DNA of 64,000 nt. It comes from Paenibacillus sp. FSL R5-0517. GTDB lineage: Bacteria > Bacillota > Bacilli > Paenibacillales > Paenibacillaceae. Of this stretch, positions 45,229-54,105 are shown piece after piece. The stretch's first letter is position 1. Every line of letters begins with the position of its first letter. A program made the translations under genes and the position numbers. Below the pieces are notes generated by a model. That model did not search any database and was not told the DNA's origin. It was given only the letters and a program-made list of their open reading frames with translations. The stretch is taken from contig NZ_CP150235.1 in NCBI RefSeq assembly GCF_037974355.1, positions 372,001 through 436,000 of the forward strand, read 5' to 3'.

Positions 45229-45256
45229 TCAATTCCACTATGCATTTTTCCGATAA
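45229..45256 (+). promoter_or_regulatory. SigD-like promoter of chemoreceptor gene
   Basis: TCAA (45229-45232), 16 bp, TCCGATAA (45249-45256). The -10 is identical to that of the chemoreceptor at 15984. Confidence 0.6.
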
Positions 45257-45309
45257 TGTATATACATCGTTTAGATGCAGATGGTTCAGGGAAGTGGGGA
45301 GAAGTGAAA

Positions 45310-47376
45310 ATGGGGAAAAGACAAGGGGTAGCGCACAGGCTTAGAAATGTGTCGCTTAAAATCAAGCTGCCGATCATGATCAGTGTATTGGTCGTTTTGG
45401 TACTGCTCGGTGCAACGACCACAAGTTATATGATTTCATCTGATGTTGTGGTCAGGAAGAGCAAGGATGAGATTAATGTAATGGCTGACCGCCTTGGGGA
45501 AGGGCTTTGGACAGCGATGCAGCTTCAGCAACAGATGAGTCATGCGATGTCCGTACATAGTACGTTTAAAGAACTCTTGAAGTTGCGTGACACAAACGAA
45601 ATGACAGATGAGACCTTTTTCACAGATGAGAATCCATATTTCAACAGAGCGAATACAATTCTCACCGAGAGTATATCTGACACAATAGGCACCAAGCCGG
45701 ATCTGTTCGTGTTTGACAAGGAAGGAACCATTGTGGCAGGAACCATGCCGGATGTCATTGGACAGCCACGAGGAGACCGTGAATATTTCAAGGAGTCCAT
45801 ACAGGGGAAATCCTTCATCAGTGATGCCATCGTGTCGAAGAATAGCAAGAAGCTGATAATTGCATTCTCGGAGCCTGTCATGGATGAAGAGGGTAATATT
45901 CTGGGTGTGTTCGCCATGTCGGTGGACAGCAACTTTTTCCTGGGGCAACTGGGGGACATCCAGATCAATGGTCAAGGCAGAGTTGAAGTATTGAGCCGAA
46001 GCGGCATCATTATGTATGATTCACTGGACCCTTCCATTGTGGGACAAACGTTGGAAGAGGACAAGGAAGCCACTGAACTTATGGAGGCCAGAGCCACCGA
46101 CAAAGTGAAGATCACTTCGATGGATCGAGATGATATCTATTATCGTATCAATCAGATCCCTGGTGCAGATCTCTCCGTTGTCATTATTGATGATTATGAT
46201 GATATCAAACGCCCATTAGAGGATATGCAGCGCCAGATGATTATCGTGACATTGATCGGAGTTGCACTGGCGATTGGCGTAGGATTGCTAATTTCTCGCA
46301 GTATTACGAGACCCATCATTCGTCTGATCGGGCTGTTCAAACAGCTTGCTCAAGGGAATCTCACCGTTAAGGCCAATGGCAGATATAACAGTGAATTTAA
46401 GGATCTGGCGGAGAGCTTTAATGGCATGATCGAGCAGAACAGGAACCTGATTACCGATATGAATAATTCAATTCATGTGCTCCAGGCCAGCACTCAGGAA
46501 TTGGAGGAGACATCCAAACAGACGGCAAGATCCATTGATGAGACATCGGCAACGTCCATGGGCATTGCCAAGGCGATGGAGGCCCAATCGGAAGATACCG
46601 AGCAGATTGCAGGCAAGTTCAACAGCTTTGGCGATAAAGTGGCTGCCATGAACAGCAGTGCGCAGGATGTGAAGGCAAGAGCGGATGAGATCGAATCGGT
46701 TTTCCACAACGGGAATGAAGTCGTCAATGAATTGATGCGTATTAATGAGGTCAACGAGCGGGAAGTGGAGAAAATCTCGGAGATTACGGTCAAACTTCAA
46801 ACGAGTTCGGGCAGTATTAGTCAGATCACGGAAGCGATCAGCCAGATCGCGAAGCAGACCAATCTGCTTGCATTGAATGCTTCAATTGAAGCATCACGGG
46901 CTGGGGAGCATGGCAGAGGATTTGCGGTTGTGGCCGAGGAGATCCGCAATCTGGCAGAGCAGAGTTCCCGCCAGTCCAAGGAAATCTCCAGCATTATCGA
47001 GCAGAATCTGGCCGATGTCGCCGAGAACAACCATAGTGTTGCCGAAATTCACACCATCTCGTCCAGACAGGATGAGCTTGTTTTGCAGACTCGTCAGGCG
47101 TTTGATGTGATTCTGGAGAAAGTAATGGTCATTAATCAACAGATCGCCACGATGGCAGGACAGATGCAGGAGATGTTGCAGAATAAGGATGACGTACTGG
47201 AGTCAGCACATAGCTTGTCGGCTTCGGGAGAGCAAGTATCTGCTTCGGTTGAAGAGGTAACAGCAACCATGATGGAGCAGTCTTCCACGGTGCAACAGTT
47301 GGCAAACATGGTCGATACGATCGATCAATTGACGCAAAAACTGGCCGAATCGGCTGCAAGATTCAAGGTGGAGTAA
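45310..47376 (+). CDS. Methyl-accepting chemotaxis protein with Cache sensor
   Basis: This 688-aa chemoreceptor has TM1 at about residues 21-43, an extracellular Cache-type sensor ([21 protein letters not shown]), TM2 near 310-330, HAMP, and a signalling hairpin with [31 protein letters not shown] 45310 follows GGGGAG at about eight bases; the frame continues upstream to 45256 without a ribosome site. A SigD-like promoter lies just before. The ligand is unknown. Confidence 0.94.
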   Translation: MGKRQGVAHRLRNVSLKIKLPIMISVLVVLVLLGATTTSYMISSDVVVRKSKDEINVMADRLGEGLWTAMQLQQQMSHAMSVHSTFKELLKLRDTNEMTDETFFTDENPYFNRANTILTESISDTIGTKPDLFVFDKEGTIVAGTMPDVIGQPRGDREYFKESIQGKSFISDAIVSKNSKKLIIAFSEPVMDEEGNILGVFAMSVDSNFFLGQLGDIQINGQGRVEVLSRSGIIMYDSLDPSIVGQTLEEDKEATELMEARATDKVKITSMDRDDIYYRINQIPGADLSVVIIDDYDDIKRPLEDMQRQMIIVTLIGVALAIGVGLLISRSITRPIIRLIGLFKQLAQGNLTVKANGRYNSEFKDLAESFNGMIEQNRNLITDMNNSIHVLQASTQELEETSKQTARSIDETSATSMGIAKAMEAQSEDTEQIAGKFNSFGDKVAAMNSSAQDVKARADEIESVFHNGNEVVNELMRINEVNEREVEKISEITVKLQTSSGSISQITEAISQIAKQTNLLALNASIEASRAGEHGRGFAVVAEEIRNLAEQSSRQSKEISSIIEQNLADVAENNHSVAEIHTISSRQDELVLQTRQAFDVILEKVMVINQQIATMAGQMQEMLQNKDDVLESAHSLSASGEQVSASVEEVTATMMEQSSTVQQLANMVDTIDQLTQKLAESAARFKVE

Positions 47377-47416
47377 GCGTTAATTGTAGATGGTATAGAG
47401 GGAAAAAAGTAACGAC

Positions 47417-47459
47417 GAGGATGTCCCATAAGTCATGAATATGACGAGGGACATCCTCA
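47417..47459 (+). terminator. Rho-independent terminator after chemoreceptor
   Basis: GAGGATGTCCC and GGGACATCCTC arms with a loop of about 20 bases, followed by a T-containing stretch. Confidence 0.75.
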
Positions 47460-47479
47460 TTTAGTTTGATTTTGTTTTA

Positions 47480-47620
47480 ATGAACCTGACACACGCTATT
47501 CGCTCCCATTTGCCCAGATCTGAGAACTAACGAATCACAGAGACGCTATTTCGTCGATTCATTGGTTTTTTTTAGGTTTGGAAGCCCTAGTATGACGAAA
47601 TAGCGTTAGTGAGGTTCGTT
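47480..47620. repeat. Palindromic repeat cluster, family B, copy 2
   Basis: Units AATGAACCTGACACACGCTA (47480), AACGAATC...GACGCTATTTCGTC (47529-47555) and an inverted GACGAAATAGCG...TTCGTT (47594-47620) occur. The last two share a 12-bp arm, CGCTATTTCGTC, and AACGAA ends. They resemble the units at 34052-34190. Confidence 0.65.
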
Positions 47621-47804
47621 AAATCTTGCAACCGTTGGTGATGCGCCTTTTAAGGTGTGGTAGGTTCGTTAGCACTTGGAGCGAGACGGTATTCCTTCTG
47701 GGACAGCCCCTTTTGCAACCAGTCCCCTGTCTCCTGTCCCCAGCTAAGTTATGCATGATAAGGGCATTTTTCCGTGTGAGGTGTTGGGGTATAGTCTGCA
47801 TCTA

Positions 47805-48668
47805 TCAAAACGTAATGCACTTCTGATTGAGCAGCTTCATGAATTGATCCAGCGCACTGCTGACATAACGATCCTCACCGCGGACAAAGGTTGTTGTGGT
47901 ATGAGTATAACGATCTGCGAGATCAAATACGGAAAAATCATCCGGTTTCTTGTGAATAACGCTGCACGGCATAATGGTAAAAGCAATGCCAGATTCCACA
48001 CAGCTGAGCAGGTTTTCCATCGTACTCACTTCGATGATATTACGTGCGGACAACCCTTCTTGCTGCAGGAATTCTTCGGTCATTTCACGATACGGACAGC
48101 CTTCGGGGAAAACGACCCACGATACCTGGCACAGGCTCTCAGGTGGTGCGTCTGTCTTTTTGGAGATGATATGAACCGTGTCCTGCATCTCGTATTCCAC
48201 TTTCAGGCCTTCCTTCACACAAGCCCCGCTGATAAAAGCACCATCAATCTCATAGTCCTGTATTTTCTTGCGCAGTACTTTGGGTGAAGTGGCGTTAACG
48301 AGTGAGATGGATACCTCCGGGTAGGTTACTTGATATTCATTCAGAATCTCCATAAAGCGGCTGGATGCCGCAGTTTCCACAATGCCGATTTTTAGCGTGC
48401 CAGAAGGTTCTCCGGGATCGGTCATATCCTGCTTCAGATCGTGCAAAAGGTTATGAATGCGTGAGGCGTACTGGACGAACTGTTCTCCTTTGGAGGTCAG
48501 TACAACACCTTTGGGAAATCGGTTGAACAACTGGATTTGATATTCCTGCTCCAGTTTTTTGATGCGTGTCGTGACATTGGATTGCGCGTAATTCAGTTCT
48601 TTGGCGGCCTGTGAGATTTTGCCTGAACGTGCGACCGCGAGAACAATATCGATATCAGAAAGTTCCAT
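47805..48668 (-). CDS. LysR-family transcriptional regulator
   Basis: This 287-aa regulator has a winged HTH (residues 1-60, SGKISQAAKELNYAQSNVTTRIKKLE) and a LysR substrate-binding domain from about residue 88. AGGAGG lies seven bases before ATG 48668. It is divergent from the Old Yellow Enzyme gene, and a 19-bp palindrome lies between them, so it probably controls that gene in response to an electrophile or related ligand. Regulator identity beyond the family is unknown. Confidence 0.92.
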   Translation of the reverse strand: MELSDIDIVLAVARSGKISQAAKELNYAQSNVTTRIKKLEQEYQIQLFNRFPKGVVLTSKGEQFVQYASRIHNLLHDLKQDMTDPGEPSGTLKIGIVETAASSRFMEILNEYQVTYPEVSISLVNATSPKVLRKKIQDYEIDGAFISGACVKEGLKVEYEMQDTVHIISKKTDAPPESLCQVSWVVFPEGCPYREMTEEFLQQEGLSARNIIEVSTMENLLSCVESGIAFTIMPCSVIHKKPDDFSVFDLADRYTHTTTTFVRGEDRYVSSALDQFMKLLNQKCITF

Positions 48669-48725
48669 GCTGTATCCTCCTGAGTGTGGATTAACTTACA
48701 TTGCTTCCGCAGATATTCATGTTAG

Positions 48726-48744
48726 GTATCTCTCTGAGAGATAC
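48726..48744. promoter_or_regulatory. LysR-type operator
   Basis: GTATCTCTCTGAGAGATAC is a palindrome with perfect 9-bp arms around one base. It centres about 64 bp before the likely transcription start of the reductase, where LysR proteins usually bind. Confidence 0.75.
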
Positions 48745-48763
48745 AACTATATATTACAATCAT

Positions 48764-48792
48764 TTTACGATATATCAGAGCAGCCGTACAAT
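48764..48792 (+). promoter_or_regulatory. SigA promoter of Old Yellow Enzyme gene
   Basis: -35 TTTACG (48764-48769) and -10 TACAAT (48787-48792) with a 17-bp spacer. The start codon lies 33 bp further on. Confidence 0.6.
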
Positions 48793-48824
48793 ATCCTTAC
48801 TGACGAAGAGAGTAGGGATATAAC

Positions 48825-49886
48825 ATGGATAACATGCATACACGTTCAACATTATTAAGCCCAGTGACAATTCATCAATGGAAGTTAAGAAACCGAATGG
48901 TGATGGCACCGTTGACCCGGGGATTTGCTGATGACCATAAGGGGACCGTGACGGATGAGATGGTGGCGTATTATGAGCAGCGCGCACGAGATGGCGTGGG
49001 ACTGATCATTACCGAGGGCATTAACCCGAATCTGGCAGGCAAAGGCACCTACGGCATTCCCGGCTTATATACAGATGAACAGACGACTTCTTGGAAAAGG
49101 GTAACGGATGCTGTTCACAGACATGGCGGCACCATTATTGCTCAGCTGTGGCATGTCGGCAGATTGTCCCATTCTGATCTGATCGGAACCGCTCCACTGG
49201 CACCTTCCAGCCTTGCGGCAGAGGGAAGAGTGCATAAGCTGCATAAGCCGTATCAGATTCCCCAAGCGATGAGCGCACAGGATATAGCGGATACGATTCA
49301 GCATTTTCAGACGGCAGCACGCCATGCGGTTCTTGCCGGGTTTGACGGAATCGAGCTGCATGCTGCGCATGGGTATCTGATCGACCAGTTTATCAATGAG
49401 AAGACCAACCACAGAACAGACGAATATGGAGGCGACACTGCGGGCAGATTACGGTTCCTTCGAGATATTATTTTGGCTGTAAAAAAAGAGATCCCTGTGG
49501 ATCGCATATCGGTTCGATTCTCCGAGAAAAAGGATGATGATGCATCCTATGCATGGGCAGACAAAGCTGGAATGATCGATGCATATCTGAAGTTGTTCCG
49601 CGAGACGGGAATTACGATCTTGCATCCCTCAACAGATCATTATGCGAAAGCGTGGGAAGGGGAGAAGTCCTTTCACGAGCGGATTCGAAGTCAGTGGGAT
49701 GGAATTATTATTGGTGTGGGGAATCTGGATGTTCAGACCGCAGAGCACGCGATTGCTAAGGGAAGCGTAGATTTGGCTGCGTTCGGCAGACCGTTTATCT
49801 CCAACCCTGATCTGGTGCGGAAATTGAATGCTGGTGAGCCATTGGTGGAGTATGATGCAGCTAAGCATCTGCCCATGTTGGTGTAA
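48825..49886 (+). CDS. Old Yellow Enzyme family NADH:flavin oxidoreductase
   Basis: This 353-aa FMN-dependent TIM-barrel enzyme has RNRMVMAPLTRG near residue 23, QLWHVGRLSHSD near 105, and the HAAHGYLIDQFINEKTNHRTDEYGG segment with substrate-binding His and Asn. It reduces the C=C bond of enones, quinones or nitro compounds with NAD(P)H and is typical of electrophile defence. AGGGAT precedes ATG 48825. It lies divergent from a LysR regulator, with promoter and operator between them. Confidence 0.92.
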   Translation: MDNMHTRSTLLSPVTIHQWKLRNRMVMAPLTRGFADDHKGTVTDEMVAYYEQRARDGVGLIITEGINPNLAGKGTYGIPGLYTDEQTTSWKRVTDAVHRHGGTIIAQLWHVGRLSHSDLIGTAPLAPSSLAAEGRVHKLHKPYQIPQAMSAQDIADTIQHFQTAARHAVLAGFDGIELHAAHGYLIDQFINEKTNHRTDEYGGDTAGRLRFLRDIILAVKKEIPVDRISVRFSEKKDDDASYAWADKAGMIDAYLKLFRETGITILHPSTDHYAKAWEGEKSFHERIRSQWDGIIIGVGNLDVQTAEHAIAKGSVDLAAFGRPFISNPDLVRKLNAGEPLVEYDAAKHLPMLV

Positions 49887-50007
49887 AAGGGAAAAACCGA
49901 TTCAAAGAAAATCAAAAAAAGAATGAACGCTACTGACATACTGTTGGCAAGAACGTCCTTGTATGATCAAGATATAAACAATCCCATATCTAAAGGAGAA
50001 TAACATT

Positions 50008-50376
50008 ATGTCAGTAATCGGACCCGATTTCATTTCACTTCAAGTGAGCAATCTTGAGAGCTCTGCCGAATTCTATCAAAACTATCTCGGACTGGTACGC
50101 TCACAGGCGGGACCACCTCATGCGGTGGTCTTTGATACCAAGCCTATTACATTTGCTCTTCGTGACCTATTGCCAGGAACCGAACTCCGTTCAGGTACTC
50201 AGCCAGGACTTGGTATCGCCCTGTGGCTTCATGCCCCGGATACGCAAGACATTCACGACAAGCTTGCTGCGGCAGGCGTTAAGATTACATCTGCACCCAT
50301 AGATGGACCATTCGGGCGAACTTTTACATTTGCCGACCCAGACGGGTACCAAGTTACCCTTCACAGTAAAGCCTAA
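50008..50376 (+). CDS. VOC-family (glyoxalase-like) protein
   Basis: This 122-aa protein has the two beta-alpha-beta-beta-beta units of the vicinal oxygen chelate fold: ISLQVSNLESSAEFYQNYLGL at the start and GRTFTFADPDGYQVTLHS at the end. It may act in glyoxalase, bleomycin-type resistance or dioxygenase reactions; sequence does not decide. AAAGGAG precedes ATG 50008. Confidence 0.88.
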   Translation: MSVIGPDFISLQVSNLESSAEFYQNYLGLVRSQAGPPHAVVFDTKPITFALRDLLPGTELRSGTQPGLGIALWLHAPDTQDIHDKLAAAGVKITSAPIDGPFGRTFTFADPDGYQVTLHSKA

Positions 50377-50450
50377 TACGCAGATGTATCCATCTTAATC
50401 ACAGTGATACCTTGCTCTGTCACAGAGAGCCAAGTGTTAATTACAAAATA

Positions 50451-50488
50451 AAGGGCAGCACTGATCCTTAGGATCAGTCTGCCCTTAT
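50451..50488. terminator. Bidirectional terminator
   Basis: AAGGGCAG.ACTGATCCT and AGGATCAGT.TGCCCTT form a long stem between convergent VOC and MFS genes, with an AT-rich flank on each side. Confidence 0.85.
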
Positions 50489-50520
50489 TTGGTCGTTCGA
50501 ATTAAACGATACATTCATTT

Positions 50521-51729
50521 CTATTCGTTGCTGACGACTACAGCTTTCTTTTCCGTAAAGTAATACACCAAAGCGAGCAGCGGCATGATCAGGCCAATCA
50601 GCGTTGTGAGACTCCAGCCTCCGTTAGCATAAGACCAGCTTCCAAGAGATGAACCAATCGCACCGCCAACAAAAAAGATCGACATGAATATGCCATTCAC
50701 ACGCCCTCTCGCTTCACTTCCTAAGGAGTAGATAATGCGTTGACCCAGCACCAGATTTCCCGAGACAGCCATATCCAATGTAATTGCCACGATCACAAGC
50801 AGGATCAATGCAAACGTGGAGTGGCTCTGGAATACATAAGCCAGACCAAACGAAGCTGCAGCGATGATCATGGCAGCCCCCGTGAGAATACGCGTTAGTC
50901 CGCGATCTGCCAATCTCCCGGCAATGGGAGCGGCAATAGCACCTCCGACACCAGCCAGGGCGAACCAGGCAATGCCTTGCTGTGACATGCCGAAATCGTT
51001 CGCGAGTCTGAGTGGAACCGTCGTCCAGAATAAGCTGAAAGCACCAAACAGACTGGCTTGATAGAACGCCCGACGGCGTAACAGAGGCATCGTTCTGAAC
51101 AGTGTGCCCAACGACACGATTAATTGACCGTATTTCAAGGTGGGTTCAGGTTGGCGAGCAGGAAGAGCACGGGATAGGAGCAACATGAGAAGTGTTATGA
51201 CAATGGCGGAGAATACAAAGACCGTCTGCCATCCGAAGAGGCTGGTGATAAAGCTTGCGACAGGACGGGCCAGCATGATGCCCAGCAGCAGACCACTCAT
51301 GACATTGCCGACAACCCGTCCGCGTTGTTCCTCGGAAGTAAGATATGTCGCATAGGGCACCAGAATTTGAGCGACAACAGAACCTATGCCGATGAATAGA
51401 GAGGCAGTCAGAAATACAACAGCCGTGGGCGAGAAAGCCGCAGCAATCAGGGCAACAACCAGTACGATGAGGAAAAGCACGACCAGGCGTCGGTTCTCAA
51501 TAATGTCACTGAGCGGCACGATGAATAACAAACCAATAACATAACCAATCTGAGTCAACGTTACGATCAATCCGGCAGCGGCAGAAGAAAGGCCCGTGGT
51601 CATGCTAATCGGTCCGATAACGGTCTGAGCATAATACAGGTTTGCCACGATCAATCCACAAGCGGATGCCAGCAAAAAAATAATCCAGGCAGGTACAGGT
51701 GCCTTCTTCACTTGTTGTCTCATATCCAT
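50521..51729 (-). CDS. MFS transporter, drug-efflux type
   Basis: This 402-aa permease has about 12 membrane helices. The N-terminal half shows QTVIGPISMTTGLSSAAAGL and the cytoplasmic loop PLSDIIENRR typical of MFS exporters. ATG 51729 is chosen because GGAGG lies nine bases upstream; ATG 51738 abuts that ribosome site. A TetR regulator is divergent with repeated operator half-sites between them, so this is probably an inducible efflux pump. Substrates are unknown. Confidence 0.9.
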   Translation of the reverse strand: MDMRQQVKKAPVPAWIIFLLASACGLIVANLYYAQTVIGPISMTTGLSSAAAGLIVTLTQIGYVIGLLFIVPLSDIIENRRLVVLFLIVLVVALIAAAFSPTAVVFLTASLFIGIGSVVAQILVPYATYLTSEEQRGRVVGNVMSGLLLGIMLARPVASFITSLFGWQTVFVFSAIVITLLMLLLSRALPARQPEPTLKYGQLIVSLGTLFRTMPLLRRRAFYQASLFGAFSLFWTTVPLRLANDFGMSQQGIAWFALAGVGGAIAAPIAGRLADRGLTRILTGAAMIIAAASFGLAYVFQSHSTFALILLVIVAITLDMAVSGNLVLGQRIIYSLGSEARGRVNGIFMSIFFVGGAIGSSLGSWSYANGGWSLTTLIGLIMPLLALVYYFTEKKAVVVSNE

Positions 51730-51814
51730 CTTAATCATCCTCCACAGATTTCATATTCGTATTGAAAATTCGATATTCCAGATAGATCAACGGGTGCTGT
51801 TTAAAATGTTAATT

Positions 51815-51883
51815 ACTAAACGTTGTGTTCACTAATTAAAACATATAATAAACTAAACGTTTAGTATTGTAAATAGACTAAAC
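51815..51883. promoter_or_regulatory. Putative TetR operators
   Basis: A perfect 14-bp palindrome ACTAAACGTTTAGT lies at 51852-51865, with extra half-sites ACTAAACGTT at 51815-51824 and ACTAAAC at 51877-51883. They lie in the divergent promoter region of the MFS and TetR genes. Confidence 0.75.
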
Positions 51884-52029
51884 ATATTTTAATGAAAATT
51901 TAAATGAGGATATAAAAATGAGCGAAGATTGAATTGTGTGTACGCAATGCATTTTAGTATAATGAACGTATCGTATTTATGAATATTACTGATGATAAAA
52001 TATATTTTTTGCATCCAGGAGGGCTCAAA

Positions 52030-52608
52030 ATGACTGCCAAAAGAGGACGTCCACGTAATATGGAAACCCAGAATGCCATTCTTAACGCATCCTATGAGTT
52101 GTTGTTGGAGCACGGATTCGGGGCTGTTACGATTGAGAAGATTGCTGAGCGCGCACAGGTGAGCAAAGCCACGATCTACAAATGGTGGCCGAGCAAAGGC
52201 GCTGTCATCATGGACGGATATATGTCTGCCGCAACGGCAAGATTACCCGTACCGGATACAGGCTCGGTATTGGAAGATATACGCATACATGCGAGTAATC
52301 TGGTTCGTTTTTTGACCAGTCGGGAAGGAAAAGTGATTACACAGATTATCGGAGAAGGGCAATCGGATGAAGGGCTTGCCGAAGAATACCGCACAAGATA
52401 CATCCAGCCACGTCGGCGTGAAGCTCGAGGAATCTTGGAGAAGGGCGTGGAGCGCGGCGAATTGAAGAGTGGGATAGACATTGGAATGTATATTGATCTG
52501 ATCTATGGACCGATGTTCTATCGCATGTTAGTTACGGGGGAAGCGATGGATGAAGCGTTTGTTGATGTGATGCTCCGTTCATTGTTTGAGGGCATTCAGT
52601 CCAATTAG
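52030..52608 (+). CDS. TetR/AcrR-family regulator
   Basis: This 192-aa regulator has an N-terminal TetR HTH (GFGAVTIEKIAERAQVSKATIYKWWPSKGAVI) and a C-terminal domain of the TetR_C type found in repressors of efflux genes. AGGAGGG lies seven bases before ATG 52030; the frame also extends to 51979. It is divergent from the MFS gene and probably represses it through the ACTAAACGTTTAGT sites. Confidence 0.92.
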   Translation: MTAKRGRPRNMETQNAILNASYELLLEHGFGAVTIEKIAERAQVSKATIYKWWPSKGAVIMDGYMSAATARLPVPDTGSVLEDIRIHASNLVRFLTSREGKVITQIIGEGQSDEGLAEEYRTRYIQPRRREARGILEKGVERGELKSGIDIGMYIDLIYGPMFYRMLVTGEAMDEAFVDVMLRSLFEGIQSN

Positions 52609-52713
52609 ATATAGGGATAGTCGCGATACAAGCGGGAGTAAGAGGGAAGAGGGCGATTCGTAGGAATCACCCTGGAAGGGATCACATGTGGCATATTGTA
52701 CGTGGGAGAGTAT

Positions 52714-53838
52714 TTAAACTTGGAATATAGGTGAGATGGCTGTGGGCCATGAGTCTGTAGCATTAGAGGATAGGAAGGATGCGTGCTGGGTTAACACCGG
52801 GGGTTCATTCCATACTGAACTAGGCAGTTCACGGCGTAATACAGGGGCCACTTCCTTGGCAAAACGCTCCACTTGCTCCAACTGCTCGCTATGCGTCAAT
52901 CCATCTACGCTGATACTCAGCACCTGATGTCCGTAAGCGGCATGATAGTCCAGAATTTTCTCAATCACTTGTTCAGGACTGCCGATTAACGCAGGGCCAC
53001 GTGCAATGTTATCCTCCAGATCGGTGAAGGGCGACTGGTTATGCTGAGCGGCGGCGGTGGCATGGAACGCTTCATAGTATGGCTTATAGCGACGAATGGC
53101 TTCTTCACCTGTATCGGCAAGGTAGAGACTGCCGGCACCAGAGCCAATCACTGCCTGCTGCGGATCATGACCATAATAATCGAGGCGCTCTCGATAATGA
53201 TCGATTAACGCTTTGTATTTGTCCTGAGGGTGAAAAGAATTTGACGTGAAGAGCGGCTCGCCATATTTGGCAGCGAGTTCGGTTGAGACTGTACTCGACG
53301 CGCTACCATGCCAGATTGGGATGGACTGCTGAAGCGGCCTAGGCCACGTGGTCACGCCCTCAAGCGGAGGGCGATACGTTCCCTGCCAGGTGACATTCTC
53401 TTCAGACCACAGCCGTTTTAGCAAATGATACCGTTCATTGAGTGAGTCCCATTGTTCCTCTTCGCTTATGCCAAACAGCGGATAGTGTCGAGGGTCATTG
53501 CCTTTCCCGATGATCATCTCCAGCCGTCCGCCTGATAATTGATCCAGTGTGGCATAATCCTCGGCAACCCGGACTGGATCAAGTATACTAAGAACAGTAA
53601 CGGTGGTTAGTAACCGAATGCGTGTGGTTGCTGCGGCTATTCCGGTTAATACGACAGGTGGCGAGGAAGATAGAAAAGGTGCACCGTGTCGTTCACCAAT
53701 TCCATAGGCATCGAATCCCAGTCGTTCAGCCAGCTTCGCTTGCTCCAATATATTATGGAATTTCTGCTGAGTCGTCAGAGCCTCCCCGGTTACGGCATTA
53801 GGCAGATTCATCATGAGACTAAACAAGGCAAATTTCAT
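52714..53838 (-). CDS. Luciferase-like flavin-dependent monooxygenase
   Basis: This 374-aa LLM-class oxidoreductase has the bacterial-luciferase-family barrel (KLAERLGFDAYGIGERHG, TLDQLSGGRLEMIIGKGN, PLQQSIPIWHGSAS, LIGSPEQVIEKIL). It uses reduced flavin; the substrate is unknown. ATG 53838 has AAGGAGAAGG immediately upstream; the frame extends 30 residues further to 53928 without a site. It lies convergent with the TetR gene and may not belong to the efflux pair. Confidence 0.88.
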   Translation of the reverse strand: MKFALFSLMMNLPNAVTGEALTTQQKFHNILEQAKLAERLGFDAYGIGERHGAPFLSSSPPVVLTGIAAATTRIRLLTTVTVLSILDPVRVAEDYATLDQLSGGRLEMIIGKGNDPRHYPLFGISEEEQWDSLNERYHLLKRLWSEENVTWQGTYRPPLEGVTTWPRPLQQSIPIWHGSASSTVSTELAAKYGEPLFTSNSFHPQDKYKALIDHYRERLDYYGHDPQQAVIGSGAGSLYLADTGEEAIRRYKPYYEAFHATAAAQHNQSPFTDLEDNIARGPALIGSPEQVIEKILDYHAAYGHQVLSISVDGLTHSEQLEQVERFAKEVAPVLRRELPSSVWNEPPVLTQHASFLSSNATDSWPTAISPIFQV

Positions 53839-54105
53839 CTGACCTTCTCCTTGAACTGAATTAATCGTATCTGTGTCGTATAATCCTATTGAAATAGTAG
53901 GATATGTAAGTTGCATTAAATGTATCATGTTCTCACGGATTCTTCTAATGGATTTTTTCTATAAGCAAAAATTCAGTTCAGGCCCCCTTGCACAGATGTG
54001 AAGGAAATTGCCACGATTTTTATTGACCGCTGTAAAATTTAGGATTAAAATTGTGCTTATCATATAAATTCAAAATTATGGATTTTCATTGTGGAGGTGG
54101 GATAC

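Larger units (their letters stand above)
47377..47804. other. Intergenic region with terminator and palindromic repeats
   Basis: This 428-bp region contains the terminator at 47417-47459 and the repeat units at 47480-47620. Beyond those I see no gene or structured RNA. Confidence 0.5.

Noticed and set aside
47751..48287. Plus-strand 178-aa frame opposite the LysR gene
   Set aside because: It is antisense to a well-supported regulator and has no recognisable domain.
52649..52673. Hairpin GGGCGATTC/GAATCACCC as terminator of the TetR gene
   Set aside because: The stem is good, but there is no T run on either strand.
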